A stretch of DNA of 47,566 nt from Oscillospiraceae bacterium (GTDB taxonomy: Bacteria; Bacillota; Clostridia; Oscillospirales; Oscillospiraceae), in contig JAJBUU010000027.1 of the NCBI GenBank assembly GCA_020860205.1, forward strand, positions 1 through 47,566. The letters are read 5' to 3'. The notes beneath the pieces were generated by a model. It had not been told where the DNA came from, did no database searches, and saw nothing but the letters and a program-made list of their open reading frames with translations. This document shows, in pieces, positions 35,342 to 43,569 of this stretch. Both the position numbers and the translations under genes were made by a program. Each line of letters opens with the position of its first letter. Within the stretch, counting starts at the first letter, position 1.

Positions 35342-37468
35342 TCAGTCGATCAGACCCAGACGCTCCCGCTCGCGCAGCGCGTCCTTGCGGGAGAGGTTGA
35401 CGCGACCCCGTTCGTCGATTTCCGTGACCTTGACCCACGTCATATCGCCGACGTTCAGCACGTCCTCCACCTTTTCGGTGCGGCGGAATTCCAGGTCCTT
35501 GATGTGAACCATGCCGTCCTTGCCCGGAACCAGCTCCACGAACGCACCGATCGGGATGATGCGCACGACCTTGCCGTAATACAGCTTGCCGATTTCCGGC
35601 TCAAAGACGATGTTCTCGATCGTCTGGCGCGCGCGGCGGCAGGACTCGATATCCTCAGAAGCGATATAGATGTTGCCGTTGTCGTTGATGTCGATTTTGG
35701 TGCCGGTTTCGGCGGTGATTTTCTGGATGGTCTTTCCGCCGGAGCCGATGACCTCGCGGATCTTGTCGGGATTGATTTTGATTTGGATCATCTTGGGCGC
35801 GCTCTTGGCCAGCTCACTGCGCGGCTCCGGAATGGCCTTCAGGATGATTTCATCCAGAATGTCGGCACGCGCTTCCTTCGTCATACGGAAAGCTTCCTTC
35901 ACGATTTCATGCTTCAGACCGTCGTTTTTCAAATCCATCTGAATGGCGGTGATGCCGGCCTTTGTGCCCGCCACCTTGAAATCCATCTCGCCATGGAAGT
36001 CCTCCACGCCCTGAATGTCGATGAAGGTGGTAAAATCATCGCCGTCCTGAATCAGTCCGCAGGAGATACCGGCTACGGGCGCCTTGAGCGGAACGCCCGC
36101 GTCCATCAGCGCCATCGTGGTGCCGCAGACGGAGCCTTGGGACGTGGAGCCGTTGGAAGAAAGCACCTCCGAAACCACGCGGATGGCGTAGGGGAACTCC
36201 TCCTCCGAAGGCATTACGGCATCCAGCGCCTTTTCCACCAGCGCGCCGTGGCCATATTCGCGGCGGCTTGTGCTGCGTGCCGCACGCGCCTCGCCGCAGG
36301 AGTAAGGCGGCATATTGTAGTGGTGCATGAAGCGCTTGCTCTCCTCCTCCCAGATGGTGTCCAGCTTCTGCGCTGCGGAGAGCGTATTGAGCGTGGCGAT
36401 GGAGAGCACCTGCGTCTGTCCGCGGGTGAACAGTGCGGAGCCGTGCACGCCGGGAATCACGCCGACTTCTGCGGCAAGCGGGCGGATTTCGTTGAGCGCG
36501 CGACCATCCACGCGCTTGCCCTGCAACAGCCATGCCTTGACGATTTTTTTCTGGAGTCGGTAGGTGATTTCATCCAGATACTGATCCATATCGGGATGCT
36601 CTGCCAGATACTTCTCGTGCCAGTGGTCGATCATGACGTTCCAGCGCTCCTCGCGGACATTCTTGTCGTCCGTGTCCATCGCGCTGCGCGCCTCGTCCAT
36701 GAAGTCCGCGCAGATTTTGTCAAACAGCTCGTCGTCAAACGCGCTGTGTGCATACGCAAACTTGGGCTTGCCCACCTCGGAGACCATGCGATCGATCAAA
36801 TCAAGCACCGGCTGGAGCTTTTCGTGCGCCTGCACAATGCCCTCATACATCACGTCGTCGGGGACTTCCTTTGCCTCGGACTCGATCATCACGATTTTCC
36901 TGTGCGTTGCGGCGACGGTGGTGGTCATGCGGTTGTTCTCGCGCTCCGCTTTGGTCGGGTTGAACAGGTATTTTTCGCCATCCCAGCCCAGCACGATACC
37001 TGCGATTGGGCCGTTGAACGGAACATCCGAGATGGAAACGGCGGCGGACGCGCCGATCATCGCGGTGATTTCCGGAGAGCAGTCGCGGTCCACGTTCAGC
37101 ACGTCGCAGGAGAGGATCACGTCATTGCGCAGGTCAGAGGGGAAAAGCGGGCGCATCGGGCGGTCGATCAGGCGGGAGGCCAGCACCGCGTTCAGGCTCG
37201 GACGACCCTCGCGGCGCAGATAAGCGCCGGGGATGCGGCCAACGGCGTAGAGCTTTTCGTTAAAGTCCACGCTCAGCGGGAAGTAGTCGATGCCGTCCTT
37301 CGGACGGGCGGAAGCGGTGCAGGTCACCAGCACGGTGGTTTCACCATACTGCACCAGCACGGCGGCGTTCGTCAGCTCCGCCATTTTGCCGATCTGCATT
37401 TTCAGCGGACGGCCACAGAAGTCGATCTCATAGTTTTTTACGTCAAATTGTTTCTTTTGAATGATCAT
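35342..37468 (-). CDS. pnp: Polynucleotide phosphorylase
   Basis: 708 residues: two RNase PH domains separated by a helical linker, with FFQ/GRR-type contacts (GRRDYGHG-like reads RREYGHGALVEKAL) and the DIQGVEDFHGEMDFKVAGTKAGITAIQMDLK active-site segment, then KH (IKINPDKIREVIGSGGKTIQKI) and S1 (LYYGKVVRIIPIGAFVELVPGKDGMVHI) domains. It degrades RNA from the 3' end using phosphate. GAGGAG lies 11 bases before the ATG. It follows rpsO with a structured 390-base spacer, as in the classic rpsO-pnp arrangement. Confidence 0.97.
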   Translation of the reverse strand: MIIQKKQFDVKNYEIDFCGRPLKMQIGKMAELTNAAVLVQYGETTVLVTCTASARPKDGIDYFPLSVDFNEKLYAVGRIPGAYLRREGRPSLNAVLASRLIDRPMRPLFPSDLRNDVILSCDVLNVDRDCSPEITAMIGASAAVSISDVPFNGPIAGIVLGWDGEKYLFNPTKAERENNRMTTTVAATHRKIVMIESEAKEVPDDVMYEGIVQAHEKLQPVLDLIDRMVSEVGKPKFAYAHSAFDDELFDKICADFMDEARSAMDTDDKNVREERWNVMIDHWHEKYLAEHPDMDQYLDEITYRLQKKIVKAWLLQGKRVDGRALNEIRPLAAEVGVIPGVHGSALFTRGQTQVLSIATLNTLSAAQKLDTIWEEESKRFMHHYNMPPYSCGEARAARSTSRREYGHGALVEKALDAVMPSEEEFPYAIRVVSEVLSSNGSTSQGSVCGTTMALMDAGVPLKAPVAGISCGLIQDGDDFTTFIDIQGVEDFHGEMDFKVAGTKAGITAIQMDLKNDGLKHEIVKEAFRMTKEARADILDEIILKAIPEPRSELAKSAPKMIQIKINPDKIREVIGSGGKTIQKITAETGTKIDINDNGNIYIASEDIESCRRARQTIENIVFEPEIGKLYYGKVVRIIPIGAFVELVPGKDGMVHIKDLEFRRTEKVEDVLNVGDMTWVKVTEIDERGRVNLSRKDALRERERLGLID

Positions 37469-37579
37469 GCGGGGTTAGCTCCTCTTATACATAAAAATTT
37501 TTGAATATATAATCGTCAAACCACGGGTTTGATACGGCTGTATGCCGGAGCGTCCCTTGAGAAAGCGCTGATTTCACAG

Positions 37580-37682
37580 CGTCCGATGTCCGGACGTTTT
37601 TTTGCAGCTCTTCGTTGTTCCTTAGCACTTGAAGCCGCGTCCCTCTCTCTCATAAGGCGAGGCGCGCTTTCCAATGCTAAGG
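37580..37682 (-). other. Structured leader between rpsO and pnp
   Basis: Two stems occur in the 390-base spacer 37469-37858. CGTCCG/CGGACG (37580-37596) has a 5-base loop with seven As on its 5' side in the pnp sense. A larger CCTTAGCA/TGCTAAGG pair (37620-37627, 37675-37682) extends over TTG/CAA with a bulge. In the plus sense the first looks like a terminator, but no plus-strand gene needs one. As pnp leader RNA they could be the cleavage and autoregulation target known for pnp in other bacteria. No open frame in the spacer looks real. Confidence 0.5.
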
Positions 37683-37738
37683 CATCGCCGCGCAAATGAA
37701 ACCGGTATGCGCGCAGGAAAACTCCGGCGGGATCAGGG

Positions 37739-37783
37739 AAAAAAGAAGCACCGGGGGACGATTATTCATTTGTCCCCCGATGC
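37739..37783 (-). terminator. Terminator (or attenuator) after rpsO
   Basis: Minus-strand stem GCATCGGGGGAC/GTCCCCCGGTGC with a 12-base loop, then TTCTTTTTT. It lies 75 bases past the rpsO stop. Readthrough would carry transcription to pnp. Confidence 0.85.
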
Positions 37784-37858
37784 GCTTGCGCCGCGGTGCA
37801 ATCCAAATCCAAAATCCTTCATTCCCCTCGGCGCTCTGGCGGCGGAAATCAGCTTTGC

Positions 37859-38125
37859 TTATTTCCGGATGCCAAGCTTTGCAATAATCGCGCGGTAACG
37901 CTCGATGTCTACCTTGATGAGATAATCCAGCAGGCGGCGGCGCTTGCCGACCATCTTGTACATACCCAGACGGCTGTGCTTGTCGTTCGGGTGAACCTTG
38001 AGATGCTCCGTGAGCTGACGGATGCGCTCCGTCAGGATGGCGATCTGTACCTCCGGAGAGCCGGTGTCGCCCTCGTGGGTCTTGTTGGCCTCGATCACGC
38101 TGGCCTTTTGTTCCTTGGTAATCAT
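37859..38125 (-). CDS. rpsO: 30S ribosomal protein S15
   Basis: 88 residues with the complete S15 sequence ([44 protein letters not shown], the [20 protein letters not shown] rRNA contact region). AAGGAAA precedes ATG 38125. It binds 16S rRNA early in assembly and in several bacteria represses its own mRNA. Confidence 0.98.
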   Translation of the reverse strand: MITKEQKASVIEANKTHEGDTGSPEVQIAILTERIRQLTEHLKVHPNDKHSRLGMYKMVGKRRRLLDYLIKVDIERYRAIIAKLGIRK

Positions 38126-38236
38126 ACTTTTTGTTTCCTTTCTTGGTTTTTCAATCCCAGTGAATGCAGTTCCGGGGCAGAAAGGAGCCGCCGCAACCGG
38201 GTACACGGGAAGCCGCCCCATCAGGGCAACGCCGGT

Positions 38237-38265
38237 ACTATATCATATTTTTTCCCGTTTGTAAA
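38237..38265 (-). promoter_or_regulatory. rpsO promoter
   Basis: Minus strand TTTACA - 17 bases - TATAGT, about 110 bases before the rpsO start. The GC-rich leader could hold an S15 binding site, but I cannot identify one with confidence. Confidence 0.85.
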
Positions 38266-38413
38266 GCAGAAATTCGCAATCGGCTGTGGCAGCGGCAATT
38301 CCGGAAGATACAAATGGCTTCGCGCCTGCGGGAACGGGTCAGTCTCGCCGCCGCTGCGGCGGTCTGCTTTCCCCAACACGGGAGGATACCCACAGGGGCG
38401 AGTCTCTGTTCCG

Positions 38414-39886
38414 TCAGCGCTGCGCCGCTTCCGTTTCCGGGGCGCTGGCGCGGTCAAACAGATCCAGTACGCACTGCTCCGGCGCGGGGCTGAGACAGGT
38501 GGCGATGACGGCGGCAATCAGCCCCGCGAGGAAACCGGGGATGATCTCATAAACGCCGGTACCGCTGAGGAAAGCCAGCCACAGGATGTCCACCAGCGCG
38601 CCGACGACGATGCCGGAAACCGCGCCGGCAAAGGTAAAGCGCCGCCAGAACAGGCTGAGCAGGATGGCAGGACCAAACGCCGCGCCGAACACGCCCCATG
38701 CGTTTTCCACCAGTCCCATGATGGTGCCGCTGTTCGGGTTTGCGGCGATAAGCAGGGCGGCGATGGCGATGACCAGCACAACGATGCGGCCAGCCCAGAG
38801 CATCTCCCTGTCCCCGGCATTGCCCTTGCGGAACACGGGCTTATAGACATCGCTGGCAAAGGCGGAGGAGGCGGCAAGAAGCTGGGAGTCCGCAGTTGAC
38901 ATGGAGGCCGCCAGAATCGCGGAGAGCAATATGCCGGAGATCAGCGCCGGGAAAATGCGGCGGACAATCTGGATGAACACGGTGGAGGTATCCTCCACGT
39001 CGCCGAGAAGGTAGTGTGCGACGATGGCGGAAACCACGGCAAAGAACAGGATCAGCAGCGTCCAGATAATGCCGATTTTGGAGCTTTTTTTCAAATCCTT
39101 CTCCGAGCGGATGGACATAAAGCGGATGATGATGTGGGGCATTCCGAAATAGCCGAGTCCCCAGCCAAGGCCGGAAATCACGTCCTGCCAGCTGGAGAAT
39201 ATGTTCCAGTAACCGTCCGGCAGCGCGACGGCCTCCGCCGTGCCGCTGCCTGCGCTGACCATTGCCAGCGCGCAAATCGGCGCAAGCATCAGCGCGGCCA
39301 ACATCAGCAGTCCCTGAAAGAAGTCCGTCCAGCATACGGCGGAGAAGCCGCCCAAGAAGGTATAGGAGATGATGATAAACGCGGCGATATACATGGCGAC
39401 GGTCGCGTCGATGCCGATGACGGTATGGAACAGCGTGCCGCAGGCCTTGATGGAGGACGCGGCATAGACCGTGTAAGCCACGATGAAGATGACCGCGCAG
39501 ATGATTTGCAGCGCCTTGCTCCTGCTCATGAAGCGATTGCTCAGGTACTGGGGGATGGTGATGGAATCGTTGGCCGCAATGGAAAAGCGGCGCAGCGCGG
39601 GCGCTTCGATGATCCAGCTCAGTGCGTAGCCAATGGCAAGGCCGATGGCGATCCATGTCTGTCCCAGACCGTAAGCATAGATGGAGGCGGGCAGACCCAT
39701 CAGCACCCATGCGCTCATATCCGACGCGCCCGCAGAGAGCGCGGAGACCCACGGCCCCATTTTTCGGTCACCCAAAAAATAGCTCTTTTCGCCGCCGCCC
39801 TTTGTCTTGAAGAACCAGCGCAGGCCAATACACAGCATAAAGAGCAGGTAGAGGATAAAAACAACGCTTTCCAATCCAAATGTCAT
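38414..39886 (-). CDS. putP: Sodium/proline symporter (PutP type)
   Basis: 490 residues, about 13 membrane segments, sodium:solute symporter family. The N-terminal SYFLGDRKMGPWVSALSAGASDMSAWVLMGLPASIYAYGLGQTWIAIGLAIGYALSW and the YLSNRF, VYAASSIKACGTLF and AILAASMSTADSQLLAASSAFASDVY segments match PutP proline transporters; the serine-rich ILAASMSTADSQLL region is the sodium-binding helix. AGAGGA precedes ATG 39886; an earlier in-frame start at 39973 would overlap the promoter. Imports proline with sodium. Confidence 0.93.
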   Translation of the reverse strand: MTFGLESVVFILYLLFMLCIGLRWFFKTKGGGEKSYFLGDRKMGPWVSALSAGASDMSAWVLMGLPASIYAYGLGQTWIAIGLAIGYALSWIIEAPALRRFSIAANDSITIPQYLSNRFMSRSKALQIICAVIFIVAYTVYAASSIKACGTLFHTVIGIDATVAMYIAAFIIISYTFLGGFSAVCWTDFFQGLLMLAALMLAPICALAMVSAGSGTAEAVALPDGYWNIFSSWQDVISGLGWGLGYFGMPHIIIRFMSIRSEKDLKKSSKIGIIWTLLILFFAVVSAIVAHYLLGDVEDTSTVFIQIVRRIFPALISGILLSAILAASMSTADSQLLAASSAFASDVYKPVFRKGNAGDREMLWAGRIVVLVIAIAALLIAANPNSGTIMGLVENAWGVFGAAFGPAILLSLFWRRFTFAGAVSGIVVGALVDILWLAFLSGTGVYEIIPGFLAGLIAAVIATCLSPAPEQCVLDLFDRASAPETEAAQR

Positions 39887-39976
39887 AAGTAACGTCCTCT
39901 CTTTTCTCAGGACCCGTGTTCCCATCCCGGCGTTTGCCGATGATGACCGGCTCCTATTATAAAATAATACCATATT

Positions 39977-40005
39977 AGTATATCACAGTTTTTCCCATTT
40001 CACAA
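39977..40005 (-). promoter_or_regulatory. putP promoter
   Basis: Minus strand TTGTGA - 17 bases - TATACT, about 90 bases before the start codon. In the 341-base gap (39887-40227) this and the addB promoter are the only elements seen. Confidence 0.75.
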
Positions 40006-40140
40006 GGGAAAAATCGCGCCGCCGCAGGGCGACAGCGTTTATTTTTACTTCGCACGCTTTTGGAAAAGCAGGTGATTTTTTCTGTTCCGGTTGGCTGCAA
40101 TATGCAGGAGCGAAACCATTACCCCCTCTGCGCCGCGCGC

Positions 40141-40169
40141 TTGCGAAAGCGCCGTGCATTTGTTATAAT
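40141..40169 (+). promoter_or_regulatory. addBA promoter
   Basis: TTGCGA - 17 bases - TATAAT, 58 bases before the addB ATG. AAAGGAGG precedes the start. Confidence 0.85.
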
Positions 40170-40227
40170 CTGGATAATATAGAGTTATCACCGCACAAAC
40201 GCAACTGTGTAAAGGAGGAAAACGAAG

Positions 40228-43200
40228 ATGCTGCGACTGGTTTTGGGACGCGCCAAAACGGGAAAAACCGCCGCCGTGATGGAGGAAATCCGCGCCCGCT
40301 GCGCGCACGGGACGCGCGGCGCGGTGCTGCTGGTGCCGGAGCAATACAGCCACGAGGCAGAGCGGGAGCTGCTGCATGTCTGCGGGGACAGCCTGAGCCT
40401 GTATGCAGAGGTGCTGTCCTTCACGCGGCTGGCATCGCGCGTGGAGTCGGAGCTGGGCTATGGCAGCCACCGGACGTTGGACAAGGGCGGACGCGCGCTC
40501 TGCCTTGCGCGGGCGCTGGACGCGACCGGAGCGCGGCTGCGCACATTCGGCGCGGCGCGGCGGCAGACCGCATTGCAGCAGGCGCTGCTGCGCGCAATCG
40601 ACGAATGTAAGACCGGCTGCATCCCGCCGGAGGCGCTGCGCAAAACTGCGGAGAGCGGGCTTGGCGCGGAACGGACGGATTCCCTGCGCGAAAAGCTGAC
40701 GGATCTGGCGCTGGTCTATGAGGCGTATGAGGCCATCGCGGCGCAGAGCGGCCTCGACCCGATGGACGACCTGACACGGCTTGCCGGACGGATCGGGGAG
40801 AGCCGTCTGACCGGCGGGCACTTTTATATCGACGGATTCACCGACTTCACCGCGCAGGAACGGAACGTCATCGCAGCGCTCCTGCGGCGCGGGACGGACG
40901 TGACCGTCTGCCTGACGTGCGCAGACCTGACGGAGCGCGGCGGCGCATTTGAACCAAGCCGCCGCGCCGCCACGCTGCTGCGCCGTGCCGCAGCGGATGC
41001 CGGAGTGTCGTGCGAGATCGTGCAGCGGACGGAGGATACGGACGGCGGGCCAATGCGGACGCTGGAACGGGAACTGTTCTCTTTCCGGGACGCGCGCTTT
41101 GACGCGCAGGACCGCATTTGTCTGCGCCGCGCGGGAAATGTGCTGGAGGAGTGCGCGGCAGCAGCCGCACGTTGCATCGCACTGGTGCGTGAAACCGGCT
41201 GCCGCTGGCGGGACATCGCCGTGGCCGCGCGGGACTACACGGTTTACCGCGCCACGCTGGAGAACGTATTCGCGCAGTACGCCGTTCCGCTCTATTCCGC
41301 GGCGAAAAGCGACGTACTCTCCAAGCCGCTGCCCAGCCTGATTTCCGGCGCTTATGCCGTGGTCACGCGCGGCTGGGACTATGACGACATGATGGATTAT
41401 CTCAAAACCGGGCTTGCGGGACTGAGCCGTGCGGAGTGCGACACGCTGGAGGACTATGCCTTTCTCTGGTCGCTGCATGGCAGCGCATGGTCGTCGGACG
41501 AGGACTGGTCGCTGCATCCGGACGGGTTCGCAAAGGAGTTTACGGACGAGAGCCGGGCGCGGCTTGCGCAGATCAACGCCCTGCGCCGCCGTGCGGTCGC
41601 GCCGCTTCATGTGCTCTCCGCCGCCGGCAGTGAAGCCAAAACGGCGGCGGGTCAGGCACAGGCGCTGGCGGATTTCTTTGATGCGCTCGCCCTGCCGGAG
41701 CTTTTGACAGCGCGCGCGCAGGAGCTGAAGGCGCTTGGCCTGGCGCAGGAGGCTGCCGAATATGCCCAGCTTTGGGAGATCACAGCCGGAGCGCTGGAAC
41801 AGAGCGCCGCCGTGCTGGGTGCGGCGGAGATGGATTTGGAAACCTTCGGCGCGCTCTTTTCGCTGGTGCTCTCCGCTTATGACGTGGGCAGCATCCCGCT
41901 CTCGCTTGACCGCGTTTCCGCCGGGGACATGGACCGGATGCGGCGGCGGCACATCCGGCACCTGATCGTGCTGGGCTGCGACAGTGGCGCACTGCCGCGC
42001 GTGGAGAGCGCGGCGGGCGTTTTTACGGATGAGGAGCGGGAGGCGCTCAACGCCGCAGGCCTGCCGCTGGCGGACACGGCGGACACGCGGCTTGACCACG
42101 AGTTCGCGCTGCTCTATAACTGCCTGACGCTGCCGTCCGAAACGCTGGCGCTGAGCTGGTGCGCGGCGGGCGCGGACGGCGCAGTGGCGCTGCCTGCCTT
42201 TGTCATCACGCGCCTGTCCGAGCTGTTTTCGTTGCCGCTCGAACAGGTGGACCTCACCCGCTGCCGCATGGCGGCTTCTGCTCCGGCGTTTGAGCTGGCC
42301 GCAGGCGCGCTGCAAATGCATCCAACGGCGGAGAGCGGCGCTGCGCGGCGCTATTTTCTGGAAACAGGCGGCGCTCCGGCGCTGGAAAAGCTGGAACGGG
42401 CGGCGCATTTGACCCGTGGCCGCCTCTCACGCGGCGCGGTGCGCGCGCTTTACGGCGAGCAGCTTCGGCTGAGCGCTTCACGCATCGACCTTTTTTCCGG
42501 CTGCGCGTTCGCCTATTTCCTGCAATTCGGTCTGCGCGCCAGACCGCGCCAGACCGCGTCCTTTGCGCCGCCGGAGATGGGTACGTTTATGCATTATGTT
42601 TTGGAAGGCGTGGCGCGGGAGGTCTGCGAAAACGGCGGCTTTTCCGCCGTGGATGCGGATGCGGTGGAGACGCTTTGCGACAAATATGTAGCGCAGTATG
42701 TCCATGAAAAGCTCTGGGATTTCCGCCAAAAGACCCCGCGCTTTGTCTATCTGTTCCGGCGCCTGATTCAAAATGTCCGCGCCGTTGTGGCGGATATGGC
42801 CGACGAGCTGCGCCGCGGCGACTTTCAGCCGCTGGACTTTGAGCTGGACTTTGGCGACCGCGCGGCGTTTCCGCCCATCCGTCTGGGCGAGGGCGAGGCC
42901 GCGCTGACGCTGACCGGCGTGGCTGACCGCGTGGACGGCTGGCTGCATGACGGCAAGCTCTATCTCCGCGTGGTCGATTACAAGACGGGGAAAAAGGCGT
43001 TTTCTCTCTCGGACGTATGGTACGGTATGGGTTTGCAGATGCTGCTCTATCTGTTCGCGCTCCGGCAGAGCGGTGCGGCGCGCTATGGACATGAAATCGT
43101 CCCAGCGGGGGTGCTTTATGTCCCGGCGCGGGACGTGCTCCTGAGCGCAAAGGGGGAGCTTGACCCGGCGGAAATCGTCGCGGAAAAGGCGCGGCAGAGC

Positions 43201-43569
43201 CGACGCAGCGGTCTGGTGCTGGACGACCCCGCGGTGATCGGGGCGATGGAGCATGGCGATGCGCCGCGTTATCTGCCCGTGACGTTCAAAAACGGCGCGC
43301 CGTGTTCGGATTCGCTGGCCTCAGCGGAAAAGCTGGGCGCGCTCTCACGCCATATTTATACGCAGCTCGGCGCACTGGCAAGGGAGCTGCGCGGCGGTTC
43401 CATCGCCGCCGACCCGTGGTTCCGCAGCCAGACGGAAAACGCCTGCCGGTTCTGCGACTATGCCGCAGCCTGCCACTTTGATGAGGCGGAGGATCGCATC
43501 CGCTATCTGCGCCGTATGCGATCCGGTGAGGTTTGGGAAAAGCTGGCGGAAGAGGAGGCGCAGCCATGA
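40228..43569 (+). CDS. addB: AddAB nuclease/helicase subunit AddB
   Basis: 1113 residues, normal for AddB. N-terminal P-loop (LVLGRAKTGKTAAVMEEI), a degenerate helicase-like middle that recognises Chi-type sites in the family, and a C-terminal RecB-type nuclease domain (LRVVDYKTGKK) bracketed by the four cysteines of an iron-sulphur cluster: one in LFSGCAFAYF and three in ACRFCDYAAACHFDE. With AddA it resects double-strand ends for RecA. The stop overlaps the addA start by four bases. Confidence 0.96.
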   Translation: MLRLVLGRAKTGKTAAVMEEIRARCAHGTRGAVLLVPEQYSHEAERELLHVCGDSLSLYAEVLSFTRLASRVESELGYGSHRTLDKGGRALCLARALDATGARLRTFGAARRQTALQQALLRAIDECKTGCIPPEALRKTAESGLGAERTDSLREKLTDLALVYEAYEAIAAQSGLDPMDDLTRLAGRIGESRLTGGHFYIDGFTDFTAQERNVIAALLRRGTDVTVCLTCADLTERGGAFEPSRRAATLLRRAAADAGVSCEIVQRTEDTDGGPMRTLERELFSFRDARFDAQDRICLRRAGNVLEECAAAAARCIALVRETGCRWRDIAVAARDYTVYRATLENVFAQYAVPLYSAAKSDVLSKPLPSLISGAYAVVTRGWDYDDMMDYLKTGLAGLSRAECDTLEDYAFLWSLHGSAWSSDEDWSLHPDGFAKEFTDESRARLAQINALRRRAVAPLHVLSAAGSEAKTAAGQAQALADFFDALALPELLTARAQELKALGLAQEAAEYAQLWEITAGALEQSAAVLGAAEMDLETFGALFSLVLSAYDVGSIPLSLDRVSAGDMDRMRRRHIRHLIVLGCDSGALPRVESAAGVFTDEEREALNAAGLPLADTADTRLDHEFALLYNCLTLPSETLALSWCAAGADGAVALPAFVITRLSELFSLPLEQVDLTRCRMAASAPAFELAAGALQMHPTAESGAARRYFLETGGAPALEKLERAAHLTRGRLSRGAVRALYGEQLRLSASRIDLFSGCAFAYFLQFGLRARPRQTASFAPPEMGTFMHYVLEGVAREVCENGGFSAVDADAVETLCDKYVAQYVHEKLWDFRQKTPRFVYLFRRLIQNVRAVVADMADELRRGDFQPLDFELDFGDRAAFPPIRLGEGEAALTLTGVADRVDGWLHDGKLYLRVVDYKTGKKAFSLSDVWYGMGLQMLLYLFALRQSGAARYGHEIVPAGVLYVPARDVLLSAKGELDPAEIVAEKARQSRRSGLVLDDPAVIGAMEHGDAPRYLPVTFKNGAPCSDSLASAEKLGALSRHIYTQLGALARELRGGSIAADPWFRSQTENACRFCDYAAACHFDEAEDRIRYLRRMRSGEVWEKLAEEEAQP

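Noticed and set aside
35207..37504. 765-codon plus-strand open frame opposite pnp
   Set aside because: Shadow of pnp; composition typical of antisense GC-rich frames.
37580..37603. Plus-strand terminator with seven Ts
   Set aside because: No plus-strand gene lies upstream; more likely part of the pnp leader.
40045..42408. 787-codon minus-strand open frame opposite addB
   Set aside because: Shadow of addB; no domain and no ribosome-binding site.
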